A stretch of DNA of 63,101 bases from Paractinoplanes rishiriensis (GTDB lineage: Bacteria > Actinomycetota > Actinomycetes > Mycobacteriales > Micromonosporaceae): NCBI RefSeq assembly GCF_016862375.1, contig NZ_BOMV01000016.1:1-63101 (forward strand), given 5' to 3'. Below are positions 29,009 through 37,453 of this stretch, piece after piece. A model generated the notes under the pieces. It searched no databases. It was not told the origin of the DNA and saw only the letters and a program-made list of their open reading frames with translations. The position numbers and the translations under genes are program-made. Each line of letters opens with the position of its first letter. Position 1 is the first letter of the stretch.

Positions 29009-29794
29009 CTGCTGGCTCTCCCTTACGTTCGACAATGTGTCGACGGGAGGGCAGCGCTACTTTGAGCTGGGCAGTCCCCTCTAATAGCCACTCCGCGCCG
29101 CGGTGACCGGCAGGGCGCATGCCATGAGTGAGCCACACCAAACCGCGGTGGGCAGCCGCGAGCGAGCGATCCCGCCGGTCACCTCGACCAAGCCTGGCCG
29201 GGCTGCGGTCGTAGATCAATAAAACAAGTAGCCGCGATCCGAGTGGTGAGTCGGTGAGCGGCCGCTGCCTTGGGGATCCCGGTGTGTGAGCCGCCGAGCG
29301 GCAGTGCCGTGGCTTATTGCCGGTACGAGGCTGTCAGGGCTGTGGCGTCCTCAGCCAGGGGTGCTTATGGTGGAGCGTTCGCTACGTCCGATTCAGTACT
29401 TTGACCGCGAGTTCGATGATTGACGACGACCTCGAAGCGAACGCCGACGCGTTGGCTTGATCTTGAGGTGACAGAGGTGGGCTGGGTCGTTCCGAGCGGG
29501 GCAGCGCCGACCCGCGAGTCGCACGTGCAACGCGGCTCAGTCACCAGTCCGGTGGAGCGGGCGCATTGCAGATGCCGGGAGACCACCGGACTGGCGCACC
29601 AGGATCGGTAAGCTCACCAACGGATCGCTCACCGCCGCTGGGCGGCTGGAGTATGCCGCGCCAGATCACGGTAGCGGAGCCCAGAATATGTCGTCGCTGC
29701 GGCGTATGCGGCACGCTCGAGCTCATCGCTGTTGCTGATGCTGGCGCCGATCGAGAGCCGCCAGCGCGAGACTATGGCCACGTACGCTGGATGA
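29009..29794. other. Gap between IS110 and selO
   Basis: Nearly 790 bp with no convincing gene on either strand. It contains one copy of the dispersed 12-mer (29232-29243) and a perfect 12-bp inverted repeat (29544-29594). A plus frame of about 63 codons at 29420 has no support beyond being open. Confidence 0.4.
29544..29594. repeat. 12-bp perfect inverted repeat with 27-nt spacer
   Basis: CCAGTCCGGTGG (29544-29555) and CCACCGGACTGG (29583-29594) are exact reverse complements. No gene ends nearby on either strand, so a terminator role is not obvious. It may be an IS end, a protein-binding site or a structured RNA element. Confidence 0.6.
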
Positions 29795-31258
29795 ATGAGC
29801 ATCACATCGGCCTCGACCGTCACTTTGGGTACCCGGTTCGCGAGTGACCTTCCCGAGATGGCCGTTCCGTGGCGTGCCGAGGATCCACCCGAGTCGCGTC
29901 TGTTGGTGCTCAATGAGCCGCTGGCCTCGGAACTCGCCCTGCAACCCGCTTGGCTGCGCACGCAGCACGGAGTTGGCCTGCTGACCGGGACCACGCTTCC
30001 GGCCGGCGTCACCCCGGTCGCGCAGGCGTATGCCGGGCACCAGTTCGGCGGGTTCGCCCCTCGCCTCGGTGACGGACGTGCGCTGCTGCTGGGCGAGCGG
30101 ATCGGCCGCGACGGCCGCCTGCGCGACCTGCACCTCAAGGGCTCGGGGCGGACGCCGTTCGCGCGCGGCGGCGACGGGCTGGCGGCGGTCGGCCCGATGC
30201 TACGCGAATACTTGATCAGCGAGGCCATGCACGCCCTCGGGATCCCGACCACTCGGTCTCTGGCCGTCGTGGCCACGGGACGCGAGGTGTACCGCGAGAC
30301 GCCGCTGCCGGGCGCGGTGCTCGCCCGAGTCGCGTCCAGTCACCTACGCGTCGGCAGCTTCCAGTACGCCCGCGCAACCGGCGACGTCGACCTGCTGCGC
30401 CGTCTCGCCGACCACGCTATCGCCCGCCACCATCCGGCAGCGGCCGCGGCGGACCGGCCGTACCTTGCTCTGCTGCAAGCGGTGATCGCCGCTCAGGCGT
30501 CCTTGGTAGCGCAGTGGATGCTCACCGGATTCGTCCACGGGGTCATGAACACCGACAACATGACGATCTCGGGCGAGACCATCGACTACGGCCCCTGCGC
30601 GTTCCTGGAGGCCTTCGACCCAGCGACGGTCTTCAGCTCTATCGACCACGCCGGGCGCTACGCGTACGGCAATCAGCCGCTCGTGGCGGAGTGGAACCTT
30701 GCCCGCCTCGCCGAAGCCGTACTTCCGTTGCTGCACGAAGACCAGGCGCAGGCGGTCGGGCTCGCTACAGAAACGCTCAGCGGATACCGCCGGCAGTACT
30801 CGGCAGTCTGGTCCGAGGGAATGCGCGCGAAGCTGGGCCTGACCGAGGATGCGGACAAGACGGCGGTGTCGACGCTGGTCGACGAGCTGCTGCCCCGGCT
30901 GCACGAGAGCCGCGTGGACTACACCTCCTTCTTCCGAGCGCTTGCCGCGGCCGCCCGCGGCGACATCGGCCCGGTCCGCGGGCTCTTCGCCGATCCAGAA
31001 GCAGCCCAGGACTGGGTTGCGCGCTGGCGTGCCCTCGAACCGGACGGCGCAGCAATGGACAGCGTGAACCCGCTTTACATCCCCCGTAATCACCTGGTCG
31101 AAGAGGCCCTTGCGGCGGCCACCGACGGGGACATGGCCCCGTTCGAGCACCTGCTGGCCGTGGTGACGTCACCGTACGAGCAGCGCCCTGGGCAGGAGCG
31201 CTTCGCCGCGCCCGCGCCGCCGGATTTCGGGGCGTACCGCACCTTCTGCGGCACGTGA
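29795..31258 (+). CDS. selO: SelO / YdiU pseudokinase-fold protein AMPylase
   Basis: A 487-residue member of the SelO (UPF0061) family, near the usual ~480-490. Family blocks are all present: [96 protein letters not shown] and the C-terminal [15 protein letters not shown], ending RTFCGT. Known SelO proteins transfer AMP from ATP to Ser/Thr/Tyr of target proteins and act in redox stress. The active-site Asp/Asn residues of the NTDN-DYG segment are intact, so it should be active. ATG start at 29795; a single-gene unit. Confidence 0.95.
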   Translation: MSITSASTVTLGTRFASDLPEMAVPWRAEDPPESRLLVLNEPLASELALQPAWLRTQHGVGLLTGTTLPAGVTPVAQAYAGHQFGGFAPRLGDGRALLLGERIGRDGRLRDLHLKGSGRTPFARGGDGLAAVGPMLREYLISEAMHALGIPTTRSLAVVATGREVYRETPLPGAVLARVASSHLRVGSFQYARATGDVDLLRRLADHAIARHHPAAAAADRPYLALLQAVIAAQASLVAQWMLTGFVHGVMNTDNMTISGETIDYGPCAFLEAFDPATVFSSIDHAGRYAYGNQPLVAEWNLARLAEAVLPLLHEDQAQAVGLATETLSGYRRQYSAVWSEGMRAKLGLTEDADKTAVSTLVDELLPRLHESRVDYTSFFRALAAAARGDIGPVRGLFADPEAAQDWVARWRALEPDGAAMDSVNPLYIPRNHLVEEALAAATDGDMAPFEHLLAVVTSPYEQRPGQERFAAPAPPDFGAYRTFCGT

Positions 31259-31472
31259 GCCACCAGCCGGTGTCCTGAGCCATTACCTGCTGTCAGTTCG
31301 TACGACGATAAACACCCCTCCCGCCACGGTGCACCAGTGGGCCGACATCGAGCTAGCCAAGAGTGTGCCCCGCTGCGGACACCGTCTGCAGGCGACGGTC
31401 GGGGCGGAGACCCTCGGAGCCTGTTTGCGATCTGGGAGTGCGTGCTCGGGGCCGTCCATCGATCGCCGCGAT

Positions 31473-31522
31473 GCCGGATCAGGAGTTAAGAGACCACGTC
31501 GGCTCGAATCCGGCACCGCGAA
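31473..31522 (+). other. tRNA-like 3' fragment (possible att remnant)
   Basis: GTCGG-CTCGAAT-CCGGC (31498-31514) has the stem, 7-nt loop and CGAAT core of a tRNA T-arm, followed by ACCGCGA. An anticodon-loop-like stretch GAGTTAAGAG precedes it. No matching 5' acceptor half is found in the expected 70 nt upstream, so it is not a full tRNA. Integrases that target tRNA genes duplicate just such a 3' part. Speculative. Confidence 0.25.
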
Positions 31523-31589
31523 CGGTTCCTCCCGCGTGGTGTGGCTCCGCGATATGTCCCTGCGCCAGCGCCTGATCCATAAAGAAGAA

Positions 31590-31618
31590 GGCCGCCCGGG
31601 TGAAGCTTCCTGGGCGGC
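31590..31618. terminator. Intrinsic-type hairpin
   Basis: GCCGCCC and GGGCGGC arms, with partial pairing inside the 15-nt centre, are preceded by an A-rich run (AAAGAAGAAG) and followed by TTCCGTGTTT. On the minus strand the A-run would read as a T-rich tail, so termination could work in either direction. It lies between selO and the lectin remnant. Confidence 0.55.
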
Positions 31619-31729
31619 TTCCGTGTTTGCTATGGCAGTGCAATCGTCGTAGATAGGCTGGCCGACGGTTGGCCATCGGTTCGTGTCGATCTCCGGACAC
31701 AAACCAAATCCCAACGGTGCGGCAATGGC

Positions 31730-31884
31730 AGGTAGTCGCTACCGGCGCCTTCGCCCAGCTCCGACCCCGCCACAGCGGTAAGCACCTGGACGTGAACGCC
31801 TGGTCGACGGTCAACGGCGGCAACATCCAACAGCGGACATGCAACGGAGCCAACAACCAGCTGTGGTCGTTCGCAGCCGCGTAA
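31730..31884 (+). pseudogene. C-terminal stub of a ricin-B lectin (CBM13) domain protein
   Basis: The frame reads LRPRHSGKHLDVNAWSTVNG and GNIQQRTCNGANNQLWSFA and stops at 31884. This is the last beta-trefoil repeat of a RICIN/CBM13 domain, including the QxW-type ending (NQLW) and the paired SGKxLDV motif. Nothing upstream belongs to a secreted enzyme and there is no good start, so this is the cut-off tail of a carbohydrate-binding protein such as a glycoside hydrolase. Recombination or deletion at this boundary is likely. Confidence 0.65.
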
Positions 31885-31919
31885 ACTTGCTTCAACAGCG
31901 GCCCTGCCGCCTCAGTGAT

Positions 31920-32477
31920 TCAGCGCGCGCGGCGGTAGTGCATGGCCACCGCGCCGTTGCGGAGCGGCTTCGCCGAGAGCAGCTCGAGCTGGCGCGTGCC
32001 GGGCAGCCCGCCCTGGTGCAGCGTCGGGCCGTGGCCGGCGATCCGGGGGTGGACGAGCAGCTGGTACTCGTCGATCAGGTCCAGCCGGTCGAGCTCGGTC
32101 GCGAGCTTGCCGCTTCCGAGGAGGACCCCGTCCGGGGTCGCGTCCTTGAGCTGCTGCACGCCCTCGCGTAGATCGCCGGCGATGTGGTGGCTGTTGGCCC
32201 ACGAGTAGTCCTTGCGCGTCGAGGACACCACGTACTTGGGTTTGGCCTCCAGCTTGACCGCCCACTCGCGCATGGCCGGCGGCACGTCCTCGTCGCCGCG
32301 GGCGACAGCCGGCCAGTAGCTCTCCATCATCTCGTAGGTGACGCGACCCCACAGCATCGCCCCGCTCTCGTCCATGAGACGGGTGAAGAAGGCGTGCGTC
32401 TCGTCGTCAGCGATCCCCTCCTGGTGGTCGACGCAACCGTCCAGGGTGAGGTTGAGGCTGAAGATGAGCGGTCCCAT
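31920..32477 (-). CDS. RibD C-terminal / dihydrofolate-reductase-fold protein
   Basis: 185 residues from ATG 32477 (an in-frame upstream start at 32498 adds seven residues). MGPLIFSLNLTLDGCVDHQE is the typical start of the YyaP/YwjB-like RibD_C family; AMLWGRVTYEMMESYW and a C-terminal LDLIDEYQLLVHPRIAGHG complete the NADPH-binding reductase fold. Members are stand-alone putative NADPH-dependent reductases of unknown substrate, not folate enzymes in most cases. No operon partner. Assigned on full-length family pattern. Confidence 0.88.
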   Translation of the reverse strand: MGPLIFSLNLTLDGCVDHQEGIADDETHAFFTRLMDESGAMLWGRVTYEMMESYWPAVARGDEDVPPAMREWAVKLEAKPKYVVSSTRKDYSWANSHHIAGDLREGVQQLKDATPDGVLLGSGKLATELDRLDLIDEYQLLVHPRIAGHGPTLHQGGLPGTRQLELLSAKPLRNGAVAMHYRRAR

Positions 32478-32584
32478 GGCCGGCGAGTCTAACGCCACTT
32501 CCGGTGGGTCTCATTGGGCGTGAGTCTGGACTTGGACCGGCTCCGTCACGGTCGTCGGAGAGGTGACCGGTTGCCGCGGCGACG

Positions 32585-35074
32585 CTAACCAACGTCGGTC
32601 TGGCCACGGCCGGCCGAGAAGGCGCCCACCGCCGCGGCCGCGGCGAGAGCCACGAGCACGAAGCGTCCGGCCGCATCGGCGGGATCGGCCCTCGACCCGG
32701 ACGGCACCTGCATCAGCAGCATGGCGATCACCGACAGCCGGGCCGAAAGCAGCAGCACCGGCCGGTCTTCGCCGATCAGCGCGACGACCAGGAGAGCAGC
32801 GACGAGCACGATCGAGTACGCCACCCGTTCGGCGCGGCCGGCATCCTGGACAAGGGTCCACACGAGCGCGGCGACCACCAGCGCGGCCGACAGCGCACCG
32901 AGGAGGAACGCCGGCCGGGCCCGCGTGGTGCGCCAGCGCAGCACGGACGCGGCCACCGCCACGACGGCGAGCAGCGACCCCGCCACGAACACGAGCATCG
33001 CCCACACCACGTGGTCACCCTGCTCAAGGAAAACCGCAACCGCGTCCGGGACGACAATGGTGACGGCCACCGCGACCAGGGCAAGCGTCGCGCTGACCAC
33101 CGTCGCGACCGGCATGATCCCGCGCGGCCGCGGCAGCACCGGGAGCGTGACGCCGGCCAGGACCAGCACGGCGCCGCCCGCCGCGAGGTAGAAACCGGCC
33201 TCCACCATAGTCTGGAAGGAGCGGTAGCTGACCACGCCGACGAGCAGGCCGAGCAGGCCGGCGGCGAGACCGATTGCCGCCCCTTGGGCGACATCGCGTT
33301 CTTTCTTGTACGGTGCCAGCATCGCAAACAGCAACGCGGCCGCGACGAGTGCCCACAGCCCGAACGTGGCCGACCGGAGTTGCTCGGTGACGGGTGTCAG
33401 CGGAGCGGGATCTCCCAGCCGCATGCCGAAGCCAAGCACCAGCAGAACGCCACCCAGAGCCGCGAGAACCTGAGCGGGCACCAACCGGACGCCGACCCGG
33501 CGCGCGGGCGGTTCTCGGGTCGTGGCGGGCGATGCCGCGTCGGACATGGGCGGGATGTTCACCGCCGCAGGCGGCTGTGCGACTTCGGCGGGAGGCACCG
33601 GCTCGGGCGTACGCAATGCGGGCTCCGGCGGGACCACCGCCGCGGGCGGCGCGGCCTCGGCGGCCGGCCGGGGCGACGGGGCCTCGGCGTCCGGCGCGGG
33701 CGGTGCCGCCGAGCCGAGCGCCGCGGCGGCCGCCGCCGACACCTTGCGGCTGTCGTCCTCGGCCAGGCGGTCCAGCGCCAGCCGCGCGGCCAGCGCCGTC
33801 CCCGCGTGCCGGCCGCGCAGCAGCCGCTCCAGCTCGGTGACCGCGCCCAGCCGCACGCCGGTGAGCGGGTGTTCGATCGCCTCCTGCAGCTCCGGCTGCA
33901 GTCGCGCCGGGGTGGTGACCGGCCGGCTGCGGCGGGCCAGGTAGAGGTCACCCTGCACGTCGAACGTCCACTTGCCGGGAGTCTGGTGCGGGGTGGCCCG
34001 GCGGACCCGGTCGTAGACATAGTCGTACAGCTCGTCGAGGCCGATGAAGCCGTCCTGATCACGGTCGGCGTCGCCGGTCTCCAGCCCGGTGACCAGCGCG
34101 CTGGTGAAGACCGACGGCTGGCCGGGGCCGGTCTCGGCGAGTAGCTGGCCCTCGAACGCGTACTCCATCGCGCTGGAGGCGGTGATCACCGCGCGCCCAT
34201 GCCCGCCGAACTGGTCCTCGATCGCGATCGCGTCGCCGGCGCGGGCGACCATGCCGCGCCCGAACGCGCCGGCATAGCAGCAGTCCAGGATGAGCACGAT
34301 GCGCCGCGACCGGCTGCGGGTCATCCGCCGGTTAACGAACTCGGCGGCGACCGCCGTCGCGCCGAGCCGGTGCAGCTTGGTCGATGCGGCGGCGAAGAAC
34401 AGCTCGCCGTCCGGGTCCTTCACCCCATGCCCGGAGAAATAGCAGAGCAGCAAATCGTCGGCGGTACGGTCGGCGAAGAAGTCCTCCACCGCCTCGTTCA
34501 CCACCGGGCCGGACTCGTTGATCACCGACTGCACCTGGAACCCGCCGATCCCCGGGTCGCTCAGCACCCGGGCCAGCCGTTCCGCATCGTGCGCCGGAGC
34601 GTGCAGCCGGCGCAGGCCCGGGTCGTCATACGCATAACTGGCGACGATCAGCGCATAGCGGCCGCCACCCGGCCCCGGCTCTACAACGCCGCCGCCGGCA
34701 GCCAGCGACTCGGCGGACTCGCGGCGGCGCAACCAGGCGTCGGTCAGCCGGCGCTGCTCCGGCGTGGGCGAGCCGGACAGCTCCAGCACCTCGCCGTCCA
34801 TCTCGACCCGTACGCTGCCCTGCCGGCGCTGGGTAAGCCAGGCGGAGATCGCGTTGACGACCGCCGCGAGCACCACCGACTGGGACAACGTCACGATGAT
34901 GGTGCCGATCGCGGCCAGCTCGACCGCCCGGGCACCGAGCGGCGCGGGACCACCCGGCGCGCCCTCCACCGCCGCGTCGAGGTCGGCCAGTTCCCGGCGC
35001 AGCCGGCGGGTAACCTCGTCCAGCCGCTGCTCGTCGGCATCCTCGTCGTGGACGACGATCGTCACCTGCGCCAT
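32585..35074 (-). CDS. EACC1-caspase fusion with multi-spanning membrane domain
   Basis: 829 residues from ATG 35074. The N-terminal domain (about 1-100: MAQVTIVVHDEDADEQRLDE; a hydrophobic helix; RQGSVRVEMDGEVLEL) matches effector-associated constant component 1 (EACC1). A caspase-like peptidase C14 domain (about 138-385) follows, with catalytic His216 in YFSGHG and Cys266 in LILDCCYAG. An EF-hand-like loop DADRDQDGFIGLDEL (335-349) sits inside it, suggesting calcium control. After a Pro/Ala-rich linker (about 440-520) come about ten membrane helices to the C-terminus. The EACC1 plus effector arrangement is known from EAD-based bacterial apoptosis-like systems. The fusion to a large membrane domain is unusual. 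Both catalytic residues are intact. Confidence 0.88.
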   Translation of the reverse strand: MAQVTIVVHDEDADEQRLDEVTRRLRRELADLDAAVEGAPGGPAPLGARAVELAAIGTIIVTLSQSVVLAAVVNAISAWLTQRRQGSVRVEMDGEVLELSGSPTPEQRRLTDAWLRRRESAESLAAGGGVVEPGPGGGRYALIVASYAYDDPGLRRLHAPAHDAERLARVLSDPGIGGFQVQSVINESGPVVNEAVEDFFADRTADDLLLCYFSGHGVKDPDGELFFAAASTKLHRLGATAVAAEFVNRRMTRSRSRRIVLILDCCYAGAFGRGMVARAGDAIAIEDQFGGHGRAVITASSAMEYAFEGQLLAETGPGQPSVFTSALVTGLETGDADRDQDGFIGLDELYDYVYDRVRRATPHQTPGKWTFDVQGDLYLARRSRPVTTPARLQPELQEAIEHPLTGVRLGAVTELERLLRGRHAGTALAARLALDRLAEDDSRKVSAAAAAALGSAAPPAPDAEAPSPRPAAEAAPPAAVVPPEPALRTPEPVPPAEVAQPPAAVNIPPMSDAASPATTREPPARRVGVRLVPAQVLAALGGVLLVLGFGMRLGDPAPLTPVTEQLRSATFGLWALVAAALLFAMLAPYKKERDVAQGAAIGLAAGLLGLLVGVVSYRSFQTMVEAGFYLAAGGAVLVLAGVTLPVLPRPRGIMPVATVVSATLALVAVAVTIVVPDAVAVFLEQGDHVVWAMLVFVAGSLLAVVAVAASVLRWRTTRARPAFLLGALSAALVVAALVWTLVQDAGRAERVAYSIVLVAALLVVALIGEDRPVLLLSARLSVIAMLLMQVPSGSRADPADAAGRFVLVALAAAAAVGAFSAGRGQTDVG

Positions 35075-35346
35075 CTCGCACCACCTCGCGGCGCCAGCGT
35101 AGAAGCGGTCCGGAGCCCGCCGGAACCGGCGTTTCCAAAAGCCGACACCACCGATCGCGTCGCCGCCCGACAAAGCACCATTTCGGAATGCTCCCCGATC
35201 AATCATGAGCACTCTGTTGACGCTCGCCGAGCAATGGCCGTTGCCATCCGGTATTGCCGACAGAAACGGACATTGACTACTGTCGATGGCGAACCCCATG
35301 GTGGCAGAACGGAGGCCCACCCGAGCCTCTTCCCGGGAGGAGTGCC

Positions 35347-36027
35347 ATGCGGAAGGCGCTTCACAGCTTGTGCGCCACGCTCGCAACGGCTGGGACTGTC
35401 CTCGTCCCGACCCCCGCTCACGCCGTCGGCCTCAGCCTGGCCTCCGCAAGTCCGCCCCCATCCGACCAGGTCGCAGTCGATCTGGTAACGGCCAACGGCT
35501 CGGGCTGCCCCGGCGCCACGGCCACGGCCACGATGTCGCCCGATAACACGGCCATAACGGTCAGAGGCGGCGCCCTCAACTACACGGCCCTCGTAGGCGT
35601 GGGTGCCACGCCCACCGACTGGCGGAAGAACTGCCAGCTCAACCTGAGCGTCAATGTGCCCACCGGGTTCACGTACGCGATCACCTCGGCGGATTACCGC
35701 GGTTTTGCCAGCCTTGCGACGGGCGCCGCCGCGATCGTCCGGGCGAATTACTACTTCCAGGGCCAATCCCAGACGGTCTACGGCAGGCAAAACTTCACCG
35801 GACCGCTCGATGACGAATGGCAGATCACAGACTGGATCCCACTGGCCGCGATGATCTACGCGCCCTGCGGTGGGCAGCGCAACCTTAACGTCAACACTGA
35901 GCTGCGAGCCATGGCGGGGACCTCGGACGTCAAGAACAGCACGAGCTACATCTCGATGGAGGATGGTTCCGACGCGATGGCGATCCTCCATTTAGGTTGG
36001 GCCACCTGCCCATCGGACACGCGGTGA
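35347..36027 (+). CDS. Secreted DUF4360-type protein
   Basis: 226 residues from ATG 35347, just after GGGAGGAG. A signal peptide (MRKALHSLCATLATAGTVLV, ending PAHA) precedes a beta-rich domain with the DUF4360 pattern: NGSGCPGATATATMSPDNTA, then YTALVGVGATPTDWRKNCQL, CQLNLSVNVPTGFTYAI, YRGFASLATGAAA and a final LGWATCP. The Cys residues probably form two disulphides. The family is common in secreted actinobacterial and fungal proteins; function unknown. Divergent from the EACC1-caspase gene, about 270 bp between starts. Confidence 0.85.
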   Translation: MRKALHSLCATLATAGTVLVPTPAHAVGLSLASASPPPSDQVAVDLVTANGSGCPGATATATMSPDNTAITVRGGALNYTALVGVGATPTDWRKNCQLNLSVNVPTGFTYAITSADYRGFASLATGAAAIVRANYYFQGQSQTVYGRQNFTGPLDDEWQITDWIPLAAMIYAPCGGQRNLNVNTELRAMAGTSDVKNSTSYISMEDGSDAMAILHLGWATCPSDTR

Positions 36028-36157
36028 CGTGAGCGATATGCCCTGAGTCGGCAAGCCCGTTTCACACTTCAACCGCGCCGGCCGAGTCATCGGAGCTGAC
36101 CGGCGGCACTGACAAGGCCGCAGGTCTCGACGTCACAGTGACTGTCACCCGGCGGCT

Positions 36158-36865
36158 ATGGTTCGGGATGTGGGCGAGAGAACGGGCATCCTGGCGTTCG
36201 GCGACGACATCCCGGCGCGGCTGCGCAGCCGGCCGGTCGCGGACATCGACCGCACGAAGGAATTCGTCGAGATGATCCATCCCGGATACCTCGTCGAGCC
36301 GATCGGTGGCACTGCCTTGCGGTACGCCACCTATCCACCGGACGACGTGGTGTTCGCGTCGAGTTCCGCGGACCTGGACATAATTTGCGACCGGCGGCTC
36401 ACGTTCGACAATCCGGCAACGCTGCCCGAGCACCTGCAGCGGATTGGCAGCGGCAGGCGGATTGCGACACTCGGCACGCATTCGGTCGTGGACTGGCTCT
36501 CCTGTGCGGCGTGGTCCGACGGCGTGCTCGTCCGTTCGCTCACCGTGTCCCCGGACGGCGGCATCATCGAGAACATCGGCGAGCCACTGCCGTTCGAGAC
36601 GCCGTACTGGGCCGGCGAGCACCCCGTCGTGTCCACCGGCGAGGACCCGTACCCGCTGCCTTTCCACCCGCTCGACCTCGGACAGGCGGCACAGCGTCAC
36701 CTCTTCGGCTTCGTCACCGAGGGCCCGAGCCACCCTGACGACGTGCCGACCGGCGAAGTCCACCTCCTCGGCTTCCGGGTGACCGATCCGACCGGCGAGG
36801 AAAAGGAAAAACGCGAGTTCATGGCCCAGATGCTCCGCGAGATCCTGGGACAACCACCGGTTTGA
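36158..36865 (+). CDS. DUF6928-like conserved protein
   Basis: A 235-residue cytoplasmic protein (RTGILAFGDDIPARLRSRPV; VEMIHPGYLVEPIGGTALRY; GTHSVVDWLSCAAWSDGVLV; TGEVHLLGFRVTD). The opening ILAFGDD and later IGGTALRYATYPP blocks resemble actinobacterial proteins grouped as DUF6928; the match is from memory of the pattern and is moderate. No catalytic motif, membrane segment or Cys cluster. The start at 36158 is the first in frame; GTG 36170 is an alternative. Stands alone between the DUF4360 and xylanase genes. Confidence 0.6.
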   Translation: MVRDVGERTGILAFGDDIPARLRSRPVADIDRTKEFVEMIHPGYLVEPIGGTALRYATYPPDDVVFASSSADLDIICDRRLTFDNPATLPEHLQRIGSGRRIATLGTHSVVDWLSCAAWSDGVLVRSLTVSPDGGIIENIGEPLPFETPYWAGEHPVVSTGEDPYPLPFHPLDLGQAAQRHLFGFVTEGPSHPDDVPTGEVHLLGFRVTDPTGEEKEKREFMAQMLREILGQPPV

Positions 36866-37453
36866 ACTCGGACGCGATCCGGCACATTACGTTCGAAGAT
36901 TCACCCGCCACACCGGCATTGGAAAGACCTCGCTGTGCGGTGCACTTTTCGGGGCCGGGAAATCAACGGGACCTGCCCGCCCAAGCCTCCGTGGCCCGGC
37001 GGCCGGGACCTGCACACCGCCGACGCCGCCGGCGGCAGTTGGACCTCACCGCGAGTCGATCGTGCGTTCGGCGCGCCATCCCATGCTCAAGATCGCCAGT
37101 TGCGACCGGCACCCACTGTCCTAAAGCGTCGCGTTCACGGCCAGGTGTCCAGCAGTTAGACGAACCTTGACACGCCCATGCTCGGGCTCCTAAGTTCTTC
37201 GCAAGTATCGGGTAGAGACCGCAAGTTTCGGGCCTGGCCGCGCTGCACAGCCAGCAGGGCCGGGTGTCGAACTCCGGAGAGTTGGCAGCGAGGCGGCTGC
37301 CCGTCGACTCGGGGCGAACAGACTTTTCCGACAAGGCCCGCCCTCGGGGAATGGGCGAGGTGTCAGCTACGGGGTTGGTCGCCGATGCGGCCCTGAACGC
37401 ATCCTTGGCCAGAGCCTTTAGCAAGTTGCCTCAAGAAAAGGAGCAACTGAAAA
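36866..37453. other. Upstream region of the xylanase gene
   Basis: About 590 bp with no supported gene. It contains a pair of direct repeats (37200-37232) that look like regulator sites, and ends in the clear SD AAGGAG before the xylanase ATG. Confidence 0.5.
37200..37232 (+). promoter_or_regulatory. Direct-repeat operator candidate upstream of xylanase
   Basis: CGCAAGTATCGGG (37200-37212) and CGCAAGTTTCGGG (37220-37232) differ at one base and start 20 bp apart, two helical turns. The core AAGTTTCG resembles half of the palindromes bound by LacI-type sugar regulators of actinobacterial glycoside hydrolases. It lies about 220 bp before the GH10 gene. Role inferred. Confidence 0.4.

Larger units (their letters stand above)
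31259..31729. other. Gap with tRNA-like fragment and hairpin
   Basis: About 470 bp after selO. No protein gene is supported. It holds a T-arm-like sequence (31498-31514) and a strong hairpin (31590-31618), described separately. Confidence 0.4.

Noticed and set aside
31430..31530. Complete tRNA gene
   Set aside because: A good T-arm is present, but I could not find a matching 5' acceptor strand or D-arm in the right place.
31479..31895. 138-codon minus frame ending GAGFEPTWSLNS
   Set aside because: GAGFEPT is the usual mistranslation of a tRNA T-arm, which supports the tRNA-like fragment rather than a protein.
32563..35488. Long plus-strand frames opposite the EACC1-caspase gene
   Set aside because: Arg/His/Pro-rich shadow translations of a clearly coding minus strand.
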